From Chryseobacterium sp. Leaf404 (GTDB lineage Bacteria > Bacteroidota > Bacteroidia > Flavobacteriales > Weeksellaceae), in NCBI RefSeq assembly GCF_001424145.1, contig NZ_LMQM01000001.1, forward strand, positions 186,001-250,000: a stretch of DNA of 64,000 nt, read 5' to 3'. Below the pieces are notes generated by a model. That model did not search any database. It worked only from the letters and a program-made list of their open reading frames with translations, and was not told the DNA's origin. Both the position numbers and the translations under genes were made by a program. Positions 19,585 to 29,187 of this stretch are shown here, piece after piece. How positions within the stretch are numbered: position 1 is the first letter of the stretch; each line of letters starts with the position of its first letter.

Positions 19585-20034
19585 TTATAAGGTAATTGCT
19601 TTTCCTCCTGCTTTAGAGATCAACTCTTCAGCAGATTTAGTAAACTTATCAGCAGAGATTGAAACCGCAGATTTCAATTCTCCTCTACCCATAATTTTCA
19701 CTAATTCGTTTTTAGTAATTAAACCGTTCTCAATCATCACTTCTCTTGTAATATCTCCTGTAATAGATTTATTCTCTATTAAAGTCTGGATTGTATCAAG
19801 GTTAACCCCTCTAAACTCTTTTCTGTTTACATTTTTGAAACCGAATTTCGGTAATCTTCTCTGTAAAGGCATCTGACCACCTTCGAAACCGATTTTCTGA
19901 GAATAACCAGCTCTTGCTTTCTGACCTTTGTGACCTTTTGTAGAAGTACCTCCTTTTCCAGTACCCTGACCTCTACCAATTCTTTTTGAATTGAAAGTAG
20001 ATCCTGCAGCTGGTTTTATGTTGTTTAAATTCAT
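19585..20034 (-). CDS. rplO: 50S ribosomal protein L15
   Basis: 149 residues. The N-terminal Gly-rich extension 'RIGRGQGTGKGGTSTKGHKG' and 'FEGGQMPLQRRLPKFGF' are diagnostic. It is a late assembly protein of the large subunit. It lies between rpmD and secY, 8 bp before secY. Confidence 0.99.
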   Translation of the reverse strand: MNLNNIKPAAGSTFNSKRIGRGQGTGKGGTSTKGHKGQKARAGYSQKIGFEGGQMPLQRRLPKFGFKNVNRKEFRGVNLDTIQTLIENKSITGDITREVMIENGLITKNELVKIMGRGELKSAVSISADKFTKSAEELISKAGGKAITL

Positions 20035-20053
20035 TTTAAAACTATTTTAAAAA

Positions 20054-20230
20054 TTATTTCTGAACTTCAAGTAAGTGACTTACAGCAGCGATCATTCCTA
20101 AGATAGAAGGCGTAGCTTCGTGCTCTACAACTTGGTGAAGTTTCTTAAATCCTAATGCTTCAAGCGTTCTCTTTTGGGTTTTTGTTCTACCAATAGCGCT
20201 TCTTACTTGCTTTACTTTAATTGTTGCCAT
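20054..20230 (-). CDS. rpmD: 50S ribosomal protein L30
   Basis: 58 residues found by reading the gap between rpsE and rplO on the minus strand. It begins MATIKVKQVRSAIGRTKTQK and ends SHLLEVQK; start ATG at 20230, stop TAA at 20054-20056. 'IGRTKTQKRTLEALGFKKLH' is the L30 signature, and the length is typical. It is spaced 10 bp from rpsE and 19 bp from rplO. Confidence 0.97.
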   Translation of the reverse strand: MATIKVKQVRSAIGRTKTQKRTLEALGFKKLHQVVEHEATPSILGMIAAVSHLLEVQK

Positions 20231-20240
20231 TGCTTTTATA

Positions 20241-20762
20241 TTAACCGTTAAACACTTTAGTTAGAGAAACTCCTCTCATTCTTGCGATTTCTTCTGGTCT
20301 TCTGATGTCTAATAACGCTTTGAAAGTAGCTTTCACTACGTTGTGAGGGTTAGAAGAACCTTTAGATTTTGAAAGGATATCGTGGATACCAGCAGATTCC
20401 AATACCGCTCTTACCGCACCACCGGCGATAAGCCCAGTACCGTGAGAAGCAGGTCTCAGGAAGATATCTGCACCACCGTATCTTGCAGTAGTTTGGTGAG
20501 GGATTGTGTGGTTCATTACAGGAACTTTTACTAAGTTTTTCTTAGCATCTTCTACAGCCTTAGCGATAGCAGAAGCAACTTCCTTAGATTTTCCCAAACC
20601 AAAACCGATAGTTCCAGCTTCGTCTCCTACAACAACAATTGCAGAAAATCCGAAAGCTCTACCTCCTTTAGTTACTTTTGTTACCCTGTTTACGGATACG
20701 AGACGATCTTTTAATTCTAATCCTCCCGGTTTTACTCTTTCTATATTATCTAGTCCTAACAT
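20241..20762 (-). CDS. rpsE: 30S ribosomal protein S5
   Basis: 173 residues. The double-stranded RNA-binding N-domain '[20 protein letters not shown]' and C-domain '[19 protein letters not shown]' are intact. S5 helps decoding fidelity and mRNA unwinding at the entry channel. 18 bp downstream of rplR. Confidence 0.99.
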   Translation of the reverse strand: MLGLDNIERVKPGGLELKDRLVSVNRVTKVTKGGRAFGFSAIVVVGDEAGTIGFGLGKSKEVASAIAKAVEDAKKNLVKVPVMNHTIPHQTTARYGGADIFLRPASHGTGLIAGGAVRAVLESAGIHDILSKSKGSSNPHNVVKATFKALLDIRRPEEIARMRGVSLTKVFNG

Positions 20763-20780
20763 ATTTCCGAAATTTAATGA

Positions 20781-21131
20781 TTAGAATTTAAGTCCTGCTT
20801 CTCTCGCACCGTCAGCAAGAGCTTTCACTCTACCGTGGTATACGAAACCGTTTCTGTCAAATACAATATTTTCAATTCCTGCAGCAAGAGCTTTAGCAGC
20901 GATAGCTTTACCTACAGCAGCAGAAATTTCACTTTTTGTTCCAGTAGCAGTGCCTTTCTCTCTTGAAGAAGCTGATGCTAAAGTTTTTCCGTCTTTATCA
21001 TTGATTAACTGAGCGTAAATTTCCTTATTACTCTTGTATACAGATAATCTTGGCAAATCAGCAGATCCAGAGATTTTTCCTCTTACTCTTCTTTTGATTC
21101 TTATTCTTTTTTCTAATTTACTTAGTGCCAT
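20781..21131 (-). CDS. rplR: 50S ribosomal protein L18
   Basis: 116 residues, binds 5S rRNA. '[20 protein letters not shown]' and the C-terminal '[20 protein letters not shown]' are standard. It lies between rplF and rpsE. Confidence 0.99.
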   Translation of the reverse strand: MALSKLEKRIRIKRRVRGKISGSADLPRLSVYKSNKEIYAQLINDKDGKTLASASSREKGTATGTKSEISAAVGKAIAAKALAAGIENIVFDRNGFVYHGRVKALADGAREAGLKF

Positions 21132-21145
21132 TTTCTTAATTTTTA

Positions 21146-21691
21146 TTAAGCAGATTTACCAGCTTTACGTCTAACAATTTCCCCTACGAATTTCACACCT
21201 TTTCCTTTGTATGGTTCAGGCTTTCTGAAAGAACGGATCTTTGCAGCTACCATTCCTAAAAGTTGATTGTCGTGAGACGTCAAAGTAATAATTGGGTTTT
21301 TACCTTTTTCAGTCAATGTATCTACTTTCACTTCACCTGGAAGTTCTAAAACGATACCGTGAGAGAATCCTAATGCTAACTCAAGTTTTTGACCTGCGTG
21401 TGTAGCTCTGTATCCTACCCCTACCAATTCAAGTTTCTTTTCGAAACCGTTGCTAACACCAGTGATCATGTTTGCGATCAACGCTCTGTATAAACCATGA
21501 AGCGCTTTGTGTTGCTTTGTATCAGATGGTCTGTTTACGTTCAGTTCTCCATCTTTTTGCTCAACAGTAATTCCCGCAGTAAGCTCCTGAGAAAGTTCCC
21601 CTTTAGGACCTTTTACAGTTACAACACCGTCTTTTTCGGTAATTGTAATACCTGCTGGAACTGTTATAATTGCTTTACCAATTCTTGACAT
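21146..21691 (-). CDS. rplF: 50S ribosomal protein L6
   Basis: 181 residues with two related alpha/beta domains. It begins '[17 protein letters not shown]' and has the C-terminal signature '[16 protein letters not shown]'. It sits near the factor-binding site of the large subunit. Confidence 0.99.
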   Translation of the reverse strand: MSRIGKAIITVPAGITITEKDGVVTVKGPKGELSQELTAGITVEQKDGELNVNRPSDTKQHKALHGLYRALIANMITGVSNGFEKKLELVGVGYRATHAGQKLELALGFSHGIVLELPGEVKVDTLTEKGKNPIITLTSHDNQLLGMVAAKIRSFRKPEPYKGKGVKFVGEIVRRKAGKSA

Positions 21692-21708
21692 TTTCCTTTG
21701 ATTAAAAA

Positions 21709-22107
21709 TTAATAAACATAGCAGATTACTTCACCGCCTACTTTCTCTTCTCTAGCTTTCTTGTCAGTCATTACTCCTTTAGAAGTAGAGATGATAGAAA
21801 TACCCAAACCGTTAAGTACTCTTGGAAGTTCACCTGAACCTTTGTACTGTCTCAAACCTGGTCTTGAAGCTCTTTGAATGCTCTTGATTGCTGGTTTGCT
21901 GGTTTGCTTGTCGTACTTCAAAGCGATTTTGATTGTACCTTGAACAGCGCTTTCTTCAAACTTGTAGTTTAAGATGTAGCCCTGATCAAATAAGATCTTT
22001 GTAATCTCCTTTTTGATTTTCGATGCAGGAATTTCCACCACTTTGTGGCCTGCGCTTTGTGCGTTCCTTACTCTAGTCAGGAAATCTGAAATTGGATCTG
22101 TTACCAT
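21709..22107 (-). CDS. rpsH: 30S ribosomal protein S8
   Basis: 132 residues: 'MVTDPISDFLTRVRNAQSAG' and the C-terminal 'GISIISTSKGVMTDKKAREE' motif that binds 16S helix 21. S8 is the translational repressor of the spc operon in E. coli. Here it is the first gene after a terminator and a promoter, so it heads its own sub-operon. Whether it represses this unit is unknown. Confidence 0.99.
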   Translation of the reverse strand: MVTDPISDFLTRVRNAQSAGHKVVEIPASKIKKEITKILFDQGYILNYKFEESAVQGTIKIALKYDKQTSKPAIKSIQRASRPGLRQYKGSGELPRVLNGLGISIISTSKGVMTDKKAREEKVGGEVICYVY

Positions 22108-22325
22108 TTCTTTGTTTTAAATTATTGGTTAATGACAACCAGTATTGAAAAGACTTGAAGATTAAAGACTGTAGGTTCCGAATGATTCTTCACCTGATCT
22201 CTTTATCTTCAGTATCTCAACAACTTAATTGTCACTTTGATTTTTTTAATTTCATTTTATTCTAATAAACATAGACAAAACGAAGATTAGTCACCCAGGG
22301 AAATACTGATTTTCATGAGCGCGTG

Positions 22326-22333
22326 CAAAAGTA
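22326..22333 (-). promoter_or_regulatory. Candidate -7 promoter element for the rpsH-rplQ unit
   Basis: Minus strand TACTTTTG, an exact TAnnTTTG match, just downstream of a very AT-rich segment and about 220 bp upstream of rpsH. No clear TTTG -33 box. Confidence 0.5.
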
Positions 22334-22407
22334 CAAAAAAAAATTTAATAATATTATTTTTTTCTCTGCCTCTGAACTGACCTGATTTTGTGCTCTATTT
22401 ATTAAAA

Positions 22408-22443
22408 TACAGCTGACTTATAAAAATATAGAAGTCAGCTGTA
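22408..22443 (-). terminator. Terminator-like hairpin after rpsN
   Basis: Perfect 12-bp inverted repeat: plus-strand arms TACAGCTGACTT (22408-22419) and AAGTCAGCTGTA (22432-22443) with a 12-nt loop. On the minus strand it is followed by TTTTAATAAAT. It begins 13 bp after the rpsN stop. Confidence 0.75.
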
Positions 22444-22455
22444 GAATTTTATTGC

Positions 22456-22725
22456 TTACCAACTAGCTTTTTTAACGCCCGGGATAAGACCGTTGTTTGC
22501 CATTTCTCTGAAAGTTACTCTGGAAATACCGAACGTTCTCATGTATCCTCTTGGTCTTCCTGTTAATTTACATCTGTTGTGTAATCTTACAGGAGAAGCA
22601 TTTTTTGGTAATTTCTGAAGTCCTTCGTAATCACCAGCTTCTTTAAGAGCTTTTCTCTTTTCAGCGTATTTAGCTACAGTAGCTTCTCTTTTGCGCTCAC
22701 GCGCTTTCATTGATTCTTTAGCCAT
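22456..22725 (-). CDS. rpsN: 30S ribosomal protein S14, zinc-free long form
   Basis: 89 residues; '[20 protein letters not shown]' and '[19 protein letters not shown]'. The CxxC...CxxC zinc motif of the short form is absent; only one Cys remains, so this is the long C-minus S14. It ends just before the terminator-like hairpin and starts 3 bp after rplE. Confidence 0.99.
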   Translation of the reverse strand: MAKESMKARERKREATVAKYAEKRKALKEAGDYEGLQKLPKNASPVRLHNRCKLTGRPRGYMRTFGISRVTFREMANNGLIPGVKKASW

Positions 22726-22728
22726 TTC

Positions 22729-23280
22729 TTAGTTCTTTTTGAACGGTAAACCGAAGTGAGTTAATAATGCTTTAGCTTCTTTATCTGTTTTCGCTGTAGT
22801 AACGAAAGTGATGTCCATCCCCTGGATTTTTTTCACTTTGTCGATTACGATTTCAGGGAAAATGATTTGCTCAGTGATTCCTAAGTTATAGTTTCCTCTA
22901 CCATCGAAACCTTCAGCTTTGATACCAGAGAAATCTCTGATACGTGGCAAAGCAGAAGAAGTAAGTCTGTCTAAGAATTCGTACATTCTTGTAGCTCTAA
23001 GAGTAACCTTAGCACCTACAGGCATACCTTTTCTCAGTTTGAAAGCAGCCTCATCTTTCTTAGAGATGGTACCAACAGCTTTCTGACCTGTGATGTTTGT
23101 AAGTTCTTCTACAGCATAATCGATAATTTTTTTATCTGCTGTAGCATCACCTAAACCTTGAGAGATTACAATTTTCTCTAATCTAGGCACCTGCATTACT
23201 GATTTGTAGCCAAATTCTTCCATCATTGCAGGAACAATTTTCTCTTTGTAAGCTACTATGGGTCTTGCTATATATTCCAT
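22729..23280 (-). CDS. rplE: 50S ribosomal protein L5
   Basis: 183 residues, binds 5S rRNA and contacts P-site tRNA. '[20 protein letters not shown]', '[20 protein letters not shown]', and '[20 protein letters not shown]' are diagnostic. 13 bp after rplX. Confidence 0.99.
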   Translation of the reverse strand: MEYIARPIVAYKEKIVPAMMEEFGYKSVMQVPRLEKIVISQGLGDATADKKIIDYAVEELTNITGQKAVGTISKKDEAAFKLRKGMPVGAKVTLRATRMYEFLDRLTSSALPRIRDFSGIKAEGFDGRGNYNLGITEQIIFPEIVIDKVKKIQGMDITFVTTAKTDKEAKALLTHFGLPFKKN

Positions 23281-23293
23281 GTGTTATTTAAAA

Positions 23294-23620
23294 TTATAAA
23301 GTTTCACCCGTTAGCTTGTTGATTCTCACTTTCTTATCTCCTTCGATTTTGTAACCGATTTTGATAGCTTTACCGTCTTTACCAACTAAAGCTACGTTTG
23401 AGATATGAATAGAAGCTTCTTTTTCAGTAATTCCTCCTTGCGGATTAGAAGCTGAAGGCTTAACGTGTTTTTTAACGATGTTAAGACCTGCAACGATAAC
23501 TCTAGGGTCTCTTCCTTCTTTTTTGATCACTTCAATAACTTCACCGGTTTTCCCTTTGAGATCTTTCTTTCCGGTAGTTACGATTACGTTATCTCCTCTT
23601 TTTATTTTTAACTTTGACAT
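23294..23620 (-). CDS. rplX: 50S ribosomal protein L24
   Basis: 108 residues with a KOW motif 'IKRGDNVIVTTGKKDLKGKT' and 'VAGLNIVKKHVKPS'. It initiates 50S assembly at the 5' end of 23S rRNA. 18 bp after rplN. Confidence 0.99.
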   Translation of the reverse strand: MSKLKIKRGDNVIVTTGKKDLKGKTGEVIEVIKKEGRDPRVIVAGLNIVKKHVKPSASNPQGGITEKEASIHISNVALVGKDGKAIKIGYKIEGDKKVRINKLTGETL

Positions 23621-23638
23621 TTTTTAAAATTTTAAATA

Positions 23639-24007
23639 TTAAAGTACTTCAGGAGCTAATGAAATGATTTTCATATATTCTTTGTCTCTCAACTCACGGG
23701 CAACCGGTCCGAAAACACGTGTACCTCTCATTTCTCCTGCTGCGTTTAGCAATACACAAGCATTGTCGTCAAATTTGATGTATGAACCATCTTTTCTTCT
23801 TACTGCTTTTTTAGTTCTTACTACTACAGCTTTAGATACCTGACCTTTTTTAGCATTTCCTGATGGTGTAGAATCTTTAATAGTAACTACGATTTTATCA
23901 CCAACTGAAGCATATCTTCTTCTGGTACCACCCAGAACTCTAATAACCAGTACCTCTTTAGCACCTGTGTTATCAGCAACTTTTAATCTTGATTCTGTTT
24001 GTAACAT
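23639..24007 (-). CDS. rplN: 50S ribosomal protein L14
   Basis: 122 residues: '[20 protein letters not shown]' and '[20 protein letters not shown]'. It forms intersubunit bridges. Its ATG shares one base with the rpsQ stop (TAATG), indicating translational coupling. Confidence 0.99.
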   Translation of the reverse strand: MLQTESRLKVADNTGAKEVLVIRVLGGTRRRYASVGDKIVVTIKDSTPSGNAKKGQVSKAVVVRTKKAVRRKDGSYIKFDDNACVLLNAAGEMRGTRVFGPVARELRDKEYMKIISLAPEVL

Positions 24008-24261
24008 TACTTAGCTTTTTCAATGATTCTTACTAATCTCCATCTCTTGCTCTTGCTCAAAGGTCTTGTTTCTGTAATTAATACAGTATCTCCTTCTGTG
24101 CATTCGTTGTTTTCGTCATGTGCAGTATATTTTTTCGTTTTCAGAACGAATTTACCGTACATCGGGTGCTTTACTCTTGTAGTTTCGCTAACAACAATAG
24201 TTTTTTCCATTTTATTGCTGGAAACCACTCCGATTCTTTCTTTTCTTAAATTTCTATCCAT
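24007..24261 (-). CDS. rpsQ: 30S ribosomal protein S17
   Basis: 84 residues, OB-fold, primary 16S binder. '[19 protein letters not shown]' and '[20 protein letters not shown]' match the family. Stop and next start overlap by one base with rplN. Confidence 0.99.
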   Translation of the reverse strand: MDRNLRKERIGVVSSNKMEKTIVVSETTRVKHPMYGKFVLKTKKYTAHDENNECTEGDTVLITETRPLSKSKRWRLVRIIEKAK

Positions 24262-24272
24262 TATAAAAAGGA

Positions 24273-24458
24273 TTATTGTTTGTTAGTTAACTCAGTGTTC
24301 AGTCTAGCGATTTCTCTTCTCAAATCTTTGATTTGAATCGGGTTTTCAATCGGGCTGATTGCGTGAGCCAATTTCAGTTTAGAATATTGAGCTTTAGCTT
24401 CAGTTAATTGAGCTTGAATATCACCCGCGCTTAAATTTTTAATATCAGCTTTTTTCAT
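24273..24458 (-). CDS. rpmC: 50S ribosomal protein L29
   Basis: 61 residues, two-helix protein at the tunnel exit. '[20 protein letters not shown]' is the family signature. 12 bp after rplP. Confidence 0.98.
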   Translation of the reverse strand: MKKADIKNLSAGDIQAQLTEAKAQYSKLKLAHAISPIENPIQIKDLRREIARLNTELTNKQ

Positions 24459-24470
24459 AATATATAAAGA

Positions 24471-24896
24471 TTAAAGAGGTTTAATAAAATCGTTAGCAAC
24501 GATAAATCTGGTTGTTACCGGTAATTTCTGTGCAGCAAGTCTTAAAGCTTCCTTTGCAATCTCGTAAGATACACCTCCTACTTCGAACATAATTTTACCA
24601 GGTTTTACTACAGCCACCCAATATTCCACGGCACCTTTACCTTTACCCATACGTACTTCGGCTGGTTTTTTGGTAATTGGTTTATCCGGGAAGATTTTGA
24701 TCCATAGTTGACCTTCTCTCTTCATATATCTTGTAGCAGCAATACGCGCAGCTTCAATTTGTCTAGCCGTGATCCAAGCGCCTTCATTAGCTTTGATCCC
24801 AAAAGTTCCATAAGCAAGTTGATTACCTCTCTGAGCAATCCCCTTCATTTTCATCTTATGTACTCTACGGAACTTGGTTCTTTTTGGTTGTAACAT
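24471..24896 (-). CDS. rplP: 50S ribosomal protein L16
   Basis: 141 residues: '[19 protein letters not shown]', '[20 protein letters not shown]' and '[19 protein letters not shown]'. It organises the A-site tRNA elbow region. It is separated from rpsC by 97 bp that contain a 7-bp tandem repeat, an unusually loose joint in this cluster. Confidence 0.99.
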   Translation of the reverse strand: MLQPKRTKFRRVHKMKMKGIAQRGNQLAYGTFGIKANEGAWITARQIEAARIAATRYMKREGQLWIKIFPDKPITKKPAEVRMGKGKGAVEYWVAVVKPGKIMFEVGGVSYEIAKEALRLAAQKLPVTTRFIVANDFIKPL

Positions 24897-24906
24897 AATT
24901 TCTAAA

Positions 24907-24934
24907 TTTTAGATTTTAGATTTTAGATTTTAGA
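24907..24934. repeat. Four tandem TTTTAGA units between rpsC and rplP
   Basis: Units at 24907-24913, 24914-24920, 24921-24927 and 24928-24934, preceded by the related TCTAAA. An inverted AATCTAAAATTTT lies at about 24984-24996, so the transcript can fold. The copy number could vary by slippage. Confidence 0.8.
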
Positions 24935-24993
24935 TGTTTTTTATTTTAAAAAAGTAACGGTAATTTAAAATGCCAAATTTCTAATCTAAAATT

Positions 24994-25761
24994 TTAATTA
25001 TTATTGTTATTATTATTGTTCTTTCTAGGCCCTCTGTTGTTGTCTCTTCTGTCTCCTCCTCTGTTATCTCTTCTATCTCTGTCTCCAGAAGGACCGCCTT
25101 TTTTCTGTTGTCCTACTAATGGCATTAAGTCACGTTTTCCGTAAACTTCACCTTTCATAATCCAAACTTTTACTCCAAGTTTCCCATATTGAGTAAGTGC
25201 TTCACCGATATGGTAATCGATATCTGCTCTGAAAGTAGACAAAGGAATTCTTCCGTCTTTGAAAGATTCTGATCTTGCCATTTCAGCACCGTTCAATCTA
25301 CCAGAGATCTGAACTTTGATACCTTCTGCACCCATTCTCATTGTACCTGCGATAGCCATCTTAACTGCTCTTCTGTAAGAGATTCTGTTTTCGATCTGCT
25401 TTGCAATGCTGTCTGCAACTAATACTGCATCAAGCTCAGGTCTTTTGATTTCGAAGATGTTGATCTGAATATCCTTTTTAGTCAATTTTTTCAACTCTTC
25501 TTTCAGTTTGTCAACTTCCTGACCTCCTTTCCCGATAATTAAACCTGGTCTGGCTGTAGTGATTGTAACTGTAACTAACTTTAAAGTTCTTTCAATATAA
25601 ATTCTTGAAATACCACCTTTAGATAATCTAGCTTCAAGGTATCTTCTGATTTTGTAATCTTCAGCGATTCTGTCACCGTAGTTTTTACCACCAAACCAGT
25701 TAGAATCCCATCCTCTGATGATACCTAATCTGTTACCAATTGGATTTGTCTTCTGTCCCAT
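24994..25761 (-). CDS. rpsC: 30S ribosomal protein S3 with low-complexity tail
   Basis: 255 residues against about 210-235 for most relatives. The core is normal: '[20 protein letters not shown]', KH motif '[20 protein letters not shown]', and C-domain '[19 protein letters not shown]'. It lies at the mRNA entry channel. After residue ~222 there is an Arg/Asp/Gly-rich stretch and a terminal run of eight Asn encoded by AAT/AAC repeats. The tail is probably disordered and may touch mRNA; its length could vary between strains. Confidence 0.98.
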   Translation of the reverse strand: MGQKTNPIGNRLGIIRGWDSNWFGGKNYGDRIAEDYKIRRYLEARLSKGGISRIYIERTLKLVTVTITTARPGLIIGKGGQEVDKLKEELKKLTKKDIQINIFEIKRPELDAVLVADSIAKQIENRISYRRAVKMAIAGTMRMGAEGIKVQISGRLNGAEMARSESFKDGRIPLSTFRADIDYHIGEALTQYGKLGVKVWIMKGEVYGKRDLMPLVGQQKKGGPSGDRDRRDNRGGDRRDNNRGPRKNNNNNNNN

Positions 25762-25769
25762 ACCTTGAA

Positions 25770-26168
25770 TTAATTTTCTTTTGTACCTAAGATTAGCGTA
25801 ATGTGGTTTGATCTTTTTCTGATTCTGTACCCTCTACCTTGTGGTGCTGGTCTTAGTCTCTTCAATTGTCTTGCACTGTCTACAAAAATTTCTTTAACGA
25901 TAAGGTTTGCCTCTTCAATATCAGCACCTTCGTTTTTAGACTGCCAGTTTGCCATTGCAGAAAGAAGAACTTTCTCTAATTTGTTTGACGCGTCTTTTTT
26001 AGAATATTTTAGAATGTATAAAGCTTTGTCTACTTCTACTCCTCTGATGATATCAGCTACCAATCTCATTTTTCTTGGAGAAGAAGGGCAATCGTTGTGT
26101 AGCGCTTTTGCTACATCCTGATTTGTTAATTTACGTGCTAATGCACTTTCTCTTTTTCTTGATCCCAT
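25770..26168 (-). CDS. rplV: 50S ribosomal protein L22
   Basis: 132 residues. '[20 protein letters not shown]' and the tunnel beta-hairpin end '[20 protein letters not shown]' are intact; the hairpin lines the exit tunnel and is a known site of macrolide resistance changes, none of which can be called here. 2 bp after rpsS. Confidence 0.98.
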   Translation of the reverse strand: MGSRKRESALARKLTNQDVAKALHNDCPSSPRKMRLVADIIRGVEVDKALYILKYSKKDASNKLEKVLLSAMANWQSKNEGADIEEANLIVKEIFVDSARQLKRLRPAPQGRGYRIRKRSNHITLILGTKEN

Positions 26169-26170
26169 GA

Positions 26171-26449
26171 TTATCTGCTACCTTTGTTTTTGTTACCACC
26201 ATGACCTCTGAAAGATCTTGTTGGAGAAAATTCGCCTAACTTGTGACCCACCATGTTTTCTGTAACATAAACCGGGATAAAAGATTTCCCGTTGTGTACT
26301 GCGATAGTTTGCCCTACGAAGTCTGGAGAGATCATTGATGCTCTAGACCAAGTTTTGATAACTGTTTTCTTATTAGCTTCTATATTTGCCTGAACCTTCT
26401 TATCTAAAGTATGATGAATGAACGGTCCTTTCTTAAGTGATCTTGCCAT
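26171..26449 (-). CDS. rpsS: 30S ribosomal protein S19
   Basis: 92 residues: '[19 protein letters not shown]' and '[18 protein letters not shown]', standard head protein. It abuts rplB (2 bp) and rplV (2 bp). Confidence 0.99.
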   Translation of the reverse strand: MARSLKKGPFIHHTLDKKVQANIEANKKTVIKTWSRASMISPDFVGQTIAVHNGKSFIPVYVTENMVGHKLGEFSPTRSFRGHGGNKNKGSR

Positions 26450-26451
26450 AA

Positions 26452-27273
26452 TTATTTTCTTTTAGATACGATGTAACGGTTAGACACTTTGTTTTTCTTT
26501 CTGGTTTTGTAACCTTTAGCAGGCATACCGTTTCTAGATCTTGGGTGACCTCCAGAAGAACGTCCTTCACCACCTCCCATTGGGTGATCTACAGGGTTCA
26601 TTACTACCGGTCTTGTTCTTGGTCTTCTACCTAACCATCTGCTTCTACCAGCCTTACCTGATACTGTTAACTGATGATCTCCGTTAGAAACAGATCCTAC
26701 CATTGCATAACATTCAGTAAGGATCATTCTTGATTCTCCTGAAGGCAGTTTTACGATGGCGTATTTACCGTCTCTTGAAGTTAACTGAGCTGAAGAACCA
26801 GCACTTCTTGCTAAAATAGCACCTTGGCCAGGCTTCATTTCGATACAAGAAATTACAGTACCCAAAGGAATGCTTTTCAGTTTCATTGCGTTACCGATAT
26901 TCGGTTCTACGCTTTCTCCTGAAACGATTTTCTGGTCTACTTTGATCCCGTTTGGAGCGATGATGTATCTCTTCTCTCCGTCTGCATATTCAACTAAAGC
27001 GATGAAAGCAGTTCTGTTTGGATCGTACTCTACAGTTTTTACCGTTGCTTCAACATCATGCTTGTTTCTTTTGAAGTCGATAATTCTGTATTTCTTTTTG
27101 TGTCCACCTCCGGTGTAACGCATGGTCATTTTACCAGTTTGGTTACGTCCACCTGACTTACTAATACCAACGGTTAGAGATTTCTCTGGTTTGTTGGTAG
27201 TAATTTCCTCAAAATTGTTTACAACTCTGAATCTCTGTCCTGGGGTGATAGGTTTTAATTTTCTAACAGACAT
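26452..27273 (-). CDS. rplB: 50S ribosomal protein L2
   Basis: 273 residues. '[20 protein letters not shown]' and the catalytic-centre motif '[20 protein letters not shown]' with the conserved His are present. L2 is required for subunit association and peptidyl transfer. 22 bp after rplW. Confidence 0.99.
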   Translation of the reverse strand: MSVRKLKPITPGQRFRVVNNFEEITTNKPEKSLTVGISKSGGRNQTGKMTMRYTGGGHKKKYRIIDFKRNKHDVEATVKTVEYDPNRTAFIALVEYADGEKRYIIAPNGIKVDQKIVSGESVEPNIGNAMKLKSIPLGTVISCIEMKPGQGAILARSAGSSAQLTSRDGKYAIVKLPSGESRMILTECYAMVGSVSNGDHQLTVSGKAGRSRWLGRRPRTRPVVMNPVDHPMGGGEGRSSGGHPRSRNGMPAKGYKTRKKNKVSNRYIVSKRK

Positions 27274-27295
27274 TACTATTATTTATAATTAATAA

Positions 27296-27586
27296 TTAAT
27301 TTACAGCGAAAATATCGATAACGTCACCTTCTACAAGTTTAATTACCGCTTTTTTCAATTTGTTTGTCTTTCCTACTTGAAGACCTTTCTTAGTGTATTT
27401 CGAAGAAACCTTCGGAGCATAAATCATTGTATTAATGTCTGCTACTTTTACACCGTAAGCCGCTTCCACAGCTTTTTTAATCTGGATCTTATTCGCTTTT
27501 GGATTCACCAAGAAAGAATAAGTACCTCTTAAATCTGTAAGGTAATTAGCCTTTTCTGAAATAACTGGTTTAATAATTAGTGACAT
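27296..27586 (-). CDS. rplW: 50S ribosomal protein L23
   Basis: 96 residues, docking site for SRP and trigger factor at the tunnel exit. 'IIKPVISEKANYLTD' and 'NKIQIKKAVEAAYGVKVADI' are diagnostic. 3 bp after rplD. Confidence 0.99.
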   Translation of the reverse strand: MSLIIKPVISEKANYLTDLRGTYSFLVNPKANKIQIKKAVEAAYGVKVADINTMIYAPKVSSKYTKKGLQVGKTNKLKKAVIKLVEGDVIDIFAVN

Positions 27587-27589
27587 GAT

Positions 27590-28219
27590 TTATTTCTTTA
27601 AATTTTCCTGGAATTTTTCTACTGCACCTTCTAAGAATACGATCTCACCTGCATTGATAAGGTCATAAGAAGAAATTTCGTTGAATTTCATCACCTTAGT
27701 TTTAGGTAAGTTTCTTGAAGATAAATATACATTTTTGTTTGTATCAGGAAGAATGAATAAAGATTTTGTATCGTTTAATGACAATGCATTTAAGATTGTA
27801 ACGAAATCTTTAGTTTTAGGAGCAGCAATGCTCAATCCTTCAACAATTTTGATGCTGTTGTCTCTCATTTTCTGAGACAGAACAGATTTTTTAGCCAATC
27901 TCTTAAGAGCTTTGTTCAATTTGAATCTGTAGTCTCTTGGCTTAGGACCGAATACTCTACCTCCACCTCTGAAAGTAGGAGATTTAATATCACCGTATCT
28001 TGCAGAACCAGATCCTTTTTGCTTTTTAAGTTTCTTGGTAGAAGCAGTAATTTCGCTTCTTTCTTTTGATTTATGAGTACCTTGACGCTGTGCAGCAAGA
28101 TATTGTTTTACTTCTAAGTAAACCGCGTGCTTGTTTGGCTCAATTCCGAATACTGTTTCGTCTAGAGTTACTTTCTTTCCGGTTTCTTTTCCTGATGTAT
28201 TTAATACTACTAGTTCCAT
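27590..28219 (-). CDS. rplD: 50S ribosomal protein L4
   Basis: 209 residues: '[20 protein letters not shown]' is the internal tunnel loop and '[20 protein letters not shown]' follows. Start ATG at 28219 overlaps the rplC stop by 10 bp, so translation is coupled. In E. coli L4 represses the S10 operon; whether that holds here is unknown. Confidence 0.99.
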   Translation of the reverse strand: MELVVLNTSGKETGKKVTLDETVFGIEPNKHAVYLEVKQYLAAQRQGTHKSKERSEITASTKKLKKQKGSGSARYGDIKSPTFRGGGRVFGPKPRDYRFKLNKALKRLAKKSVLSQKMRDNSIKIVEGLSIAAPKTKDFVTILNALSLNDTKSLFILPDTNKNVYLSSRNLPKTKVMKFNEISSYDLINAGEIVFLEGAVEKFQENLKK

Positions 28220-28836
28220 TTTCTGATAATTACATAAGAATTTTTAGCTCCCGGAACAGCACCTTTTACTACTAAAAGATTTTGTTCTTGATCCACTTTT
28301 AATACCTGAAGGTTTTGTACAGTTACCTGCTTACCTCCCATTCTGCCTGCCATTCTCATCCCCTTGAATACTCTTGAAGGATCCGATCCCGCACCAATAG
28401 AACCTGGAGCTCTAAGTCTGTTGTGCTGACCGTGAGTTGCCTGCATTACACCTCCAAAACCGTGTCTTTTAACAACACCCTGAAAGCCTTTACCTTTTGA
28501 AGTACCTGTTACATCCACAAATTCGCCTTCAGCGAAAAGCTTAACAGTTACATCTTCTCCTACTTTTACCTGGTCTACGAACTCTCTGTAGAATTCTACC
28601 AATTTAGCTTTAGGAGTAGAACCCGCCTTTTTGAAATGGCCGGCTAACGCTTTACCAACGTTCTTTTCACTCTTGTCATCGAAACCTAACTGAACAGATT
28701 TATATCCGTCCTTTTCAATGGTTCTGACCTGTAAAACTGAGCAAGGACCTGCCTGAATAACTGTACACGGCATATTTTTGCCGTTTTCGTCAAACAGAGA
28801 AGTCATCCCAATTTTTTTTCCAATAATACCTGACAT
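28210..28836 (-). CDS. rplC: 50S ribosomal protein L3
   Basis: 208 residues; '[19 protein letters not shown]' and '[20 protein letters not shown]', including the Gln methylated by PrmB in other bacteria. It is the first gene of the minus-strand cluster here: no rpsJ precedes it. A full promoter lies upstream (28945-28975), giving a leader of about 100 nt. Confidence 0.99.
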   Translation of the reverse strand: MSGIIGKKIGMTSLFDENGKNMPCTVIQAGPCSVLQVRTIEKDGYKSVQLGFDDKSEKNVGKALAGHFKKAGSTPKAKLVEFYREFVDQVKVGEDVTVKLFAEGEFVDVTGTSKGKGFQGVVKRHGFGGVMQATHGQHNRLRAPGSIGAGSDPSRVFKGMRMAGRMGGKQVTVQNLQVLKVDQEQNLLVVKGAVPGAKNSYVIIRKWN

Positions 28837-28944
28837 TATTTATATAATATGTTATAAAATTTTCTTGTATTCACTTTCATTTTTCGGGTTCTCAAATAAT
28901 TACCAAGTTTGAATTGGGCATATTCCTCCCCTAAAATGAGTGTG

Positions 28945-28975
28945 CAAATGTATGAATAAAATTTAATTTGACAAA
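28945..28975 (-). promoter_or_regulatory. Promoter of the ribosomal cluster
   Basis: Minus strand TTTG (28972-28975), 19-nt spacer, TACATTTG (28945-28952): a complete Bacteroidetes promoter. Start of transcription is expected near 28938, about 100 nt before the rplC ATG. Confidence 0.75.
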
Positions 28976-29146
28976 TAATTATTGTAAATATTTTGATTTT
29001 TAATCATTTAGCGTTTTGAAAAATAATTTCGGGAATAAAATCATTAAACTGATTTGAAATGAGGAAGATTTTTCTTACAATATATAAAGCAAAACCATAA
29101 GCATCTTTCAATTGAGTAAAGAAATCAGCTGTAAACATCCGGGCAT

Positions 29147-29187
29147 AAAAAAACACTTACCCGGGAACGAATAAGTGCTGTTTTTTT
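29147..29187. terminator. Bidirectional terminator in a divergent intergenic region
   Basis: Core stem CACTTA (29154-29159) / TAAGTG (29172-29177), flanked by seven A on the left and seven T on the right that can extend the stem past a 2-nt bulge. Neither flanking gene transcribes towards it. Confidence 0.65.

Larger units (their letters stand above)
22108..22455 (-). promoter_or_regulatory. 348-bp intergenic control region between rpsN and rpsH
   Basis: No gene. From the rpsN side on the minus strand it holds a 12-bp hairpin (22408-22443), an AT-rich stretch, a TACTTTTG -7 element (22326-22333), a possible 9-codon leader frame (22287-22316, MKISISLGD) and a leader of about 200 nt before rpsH. 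It breaks the otherwise tight ribosomal cluster into two units. Confidence 0.65.

Noticed and set aside
28210-28219. 10-bp overlap of rplC and rplD as a possible frameshift
   Set aside because: Both proteins are full length with correct ends; this is ordinary translational coupling.
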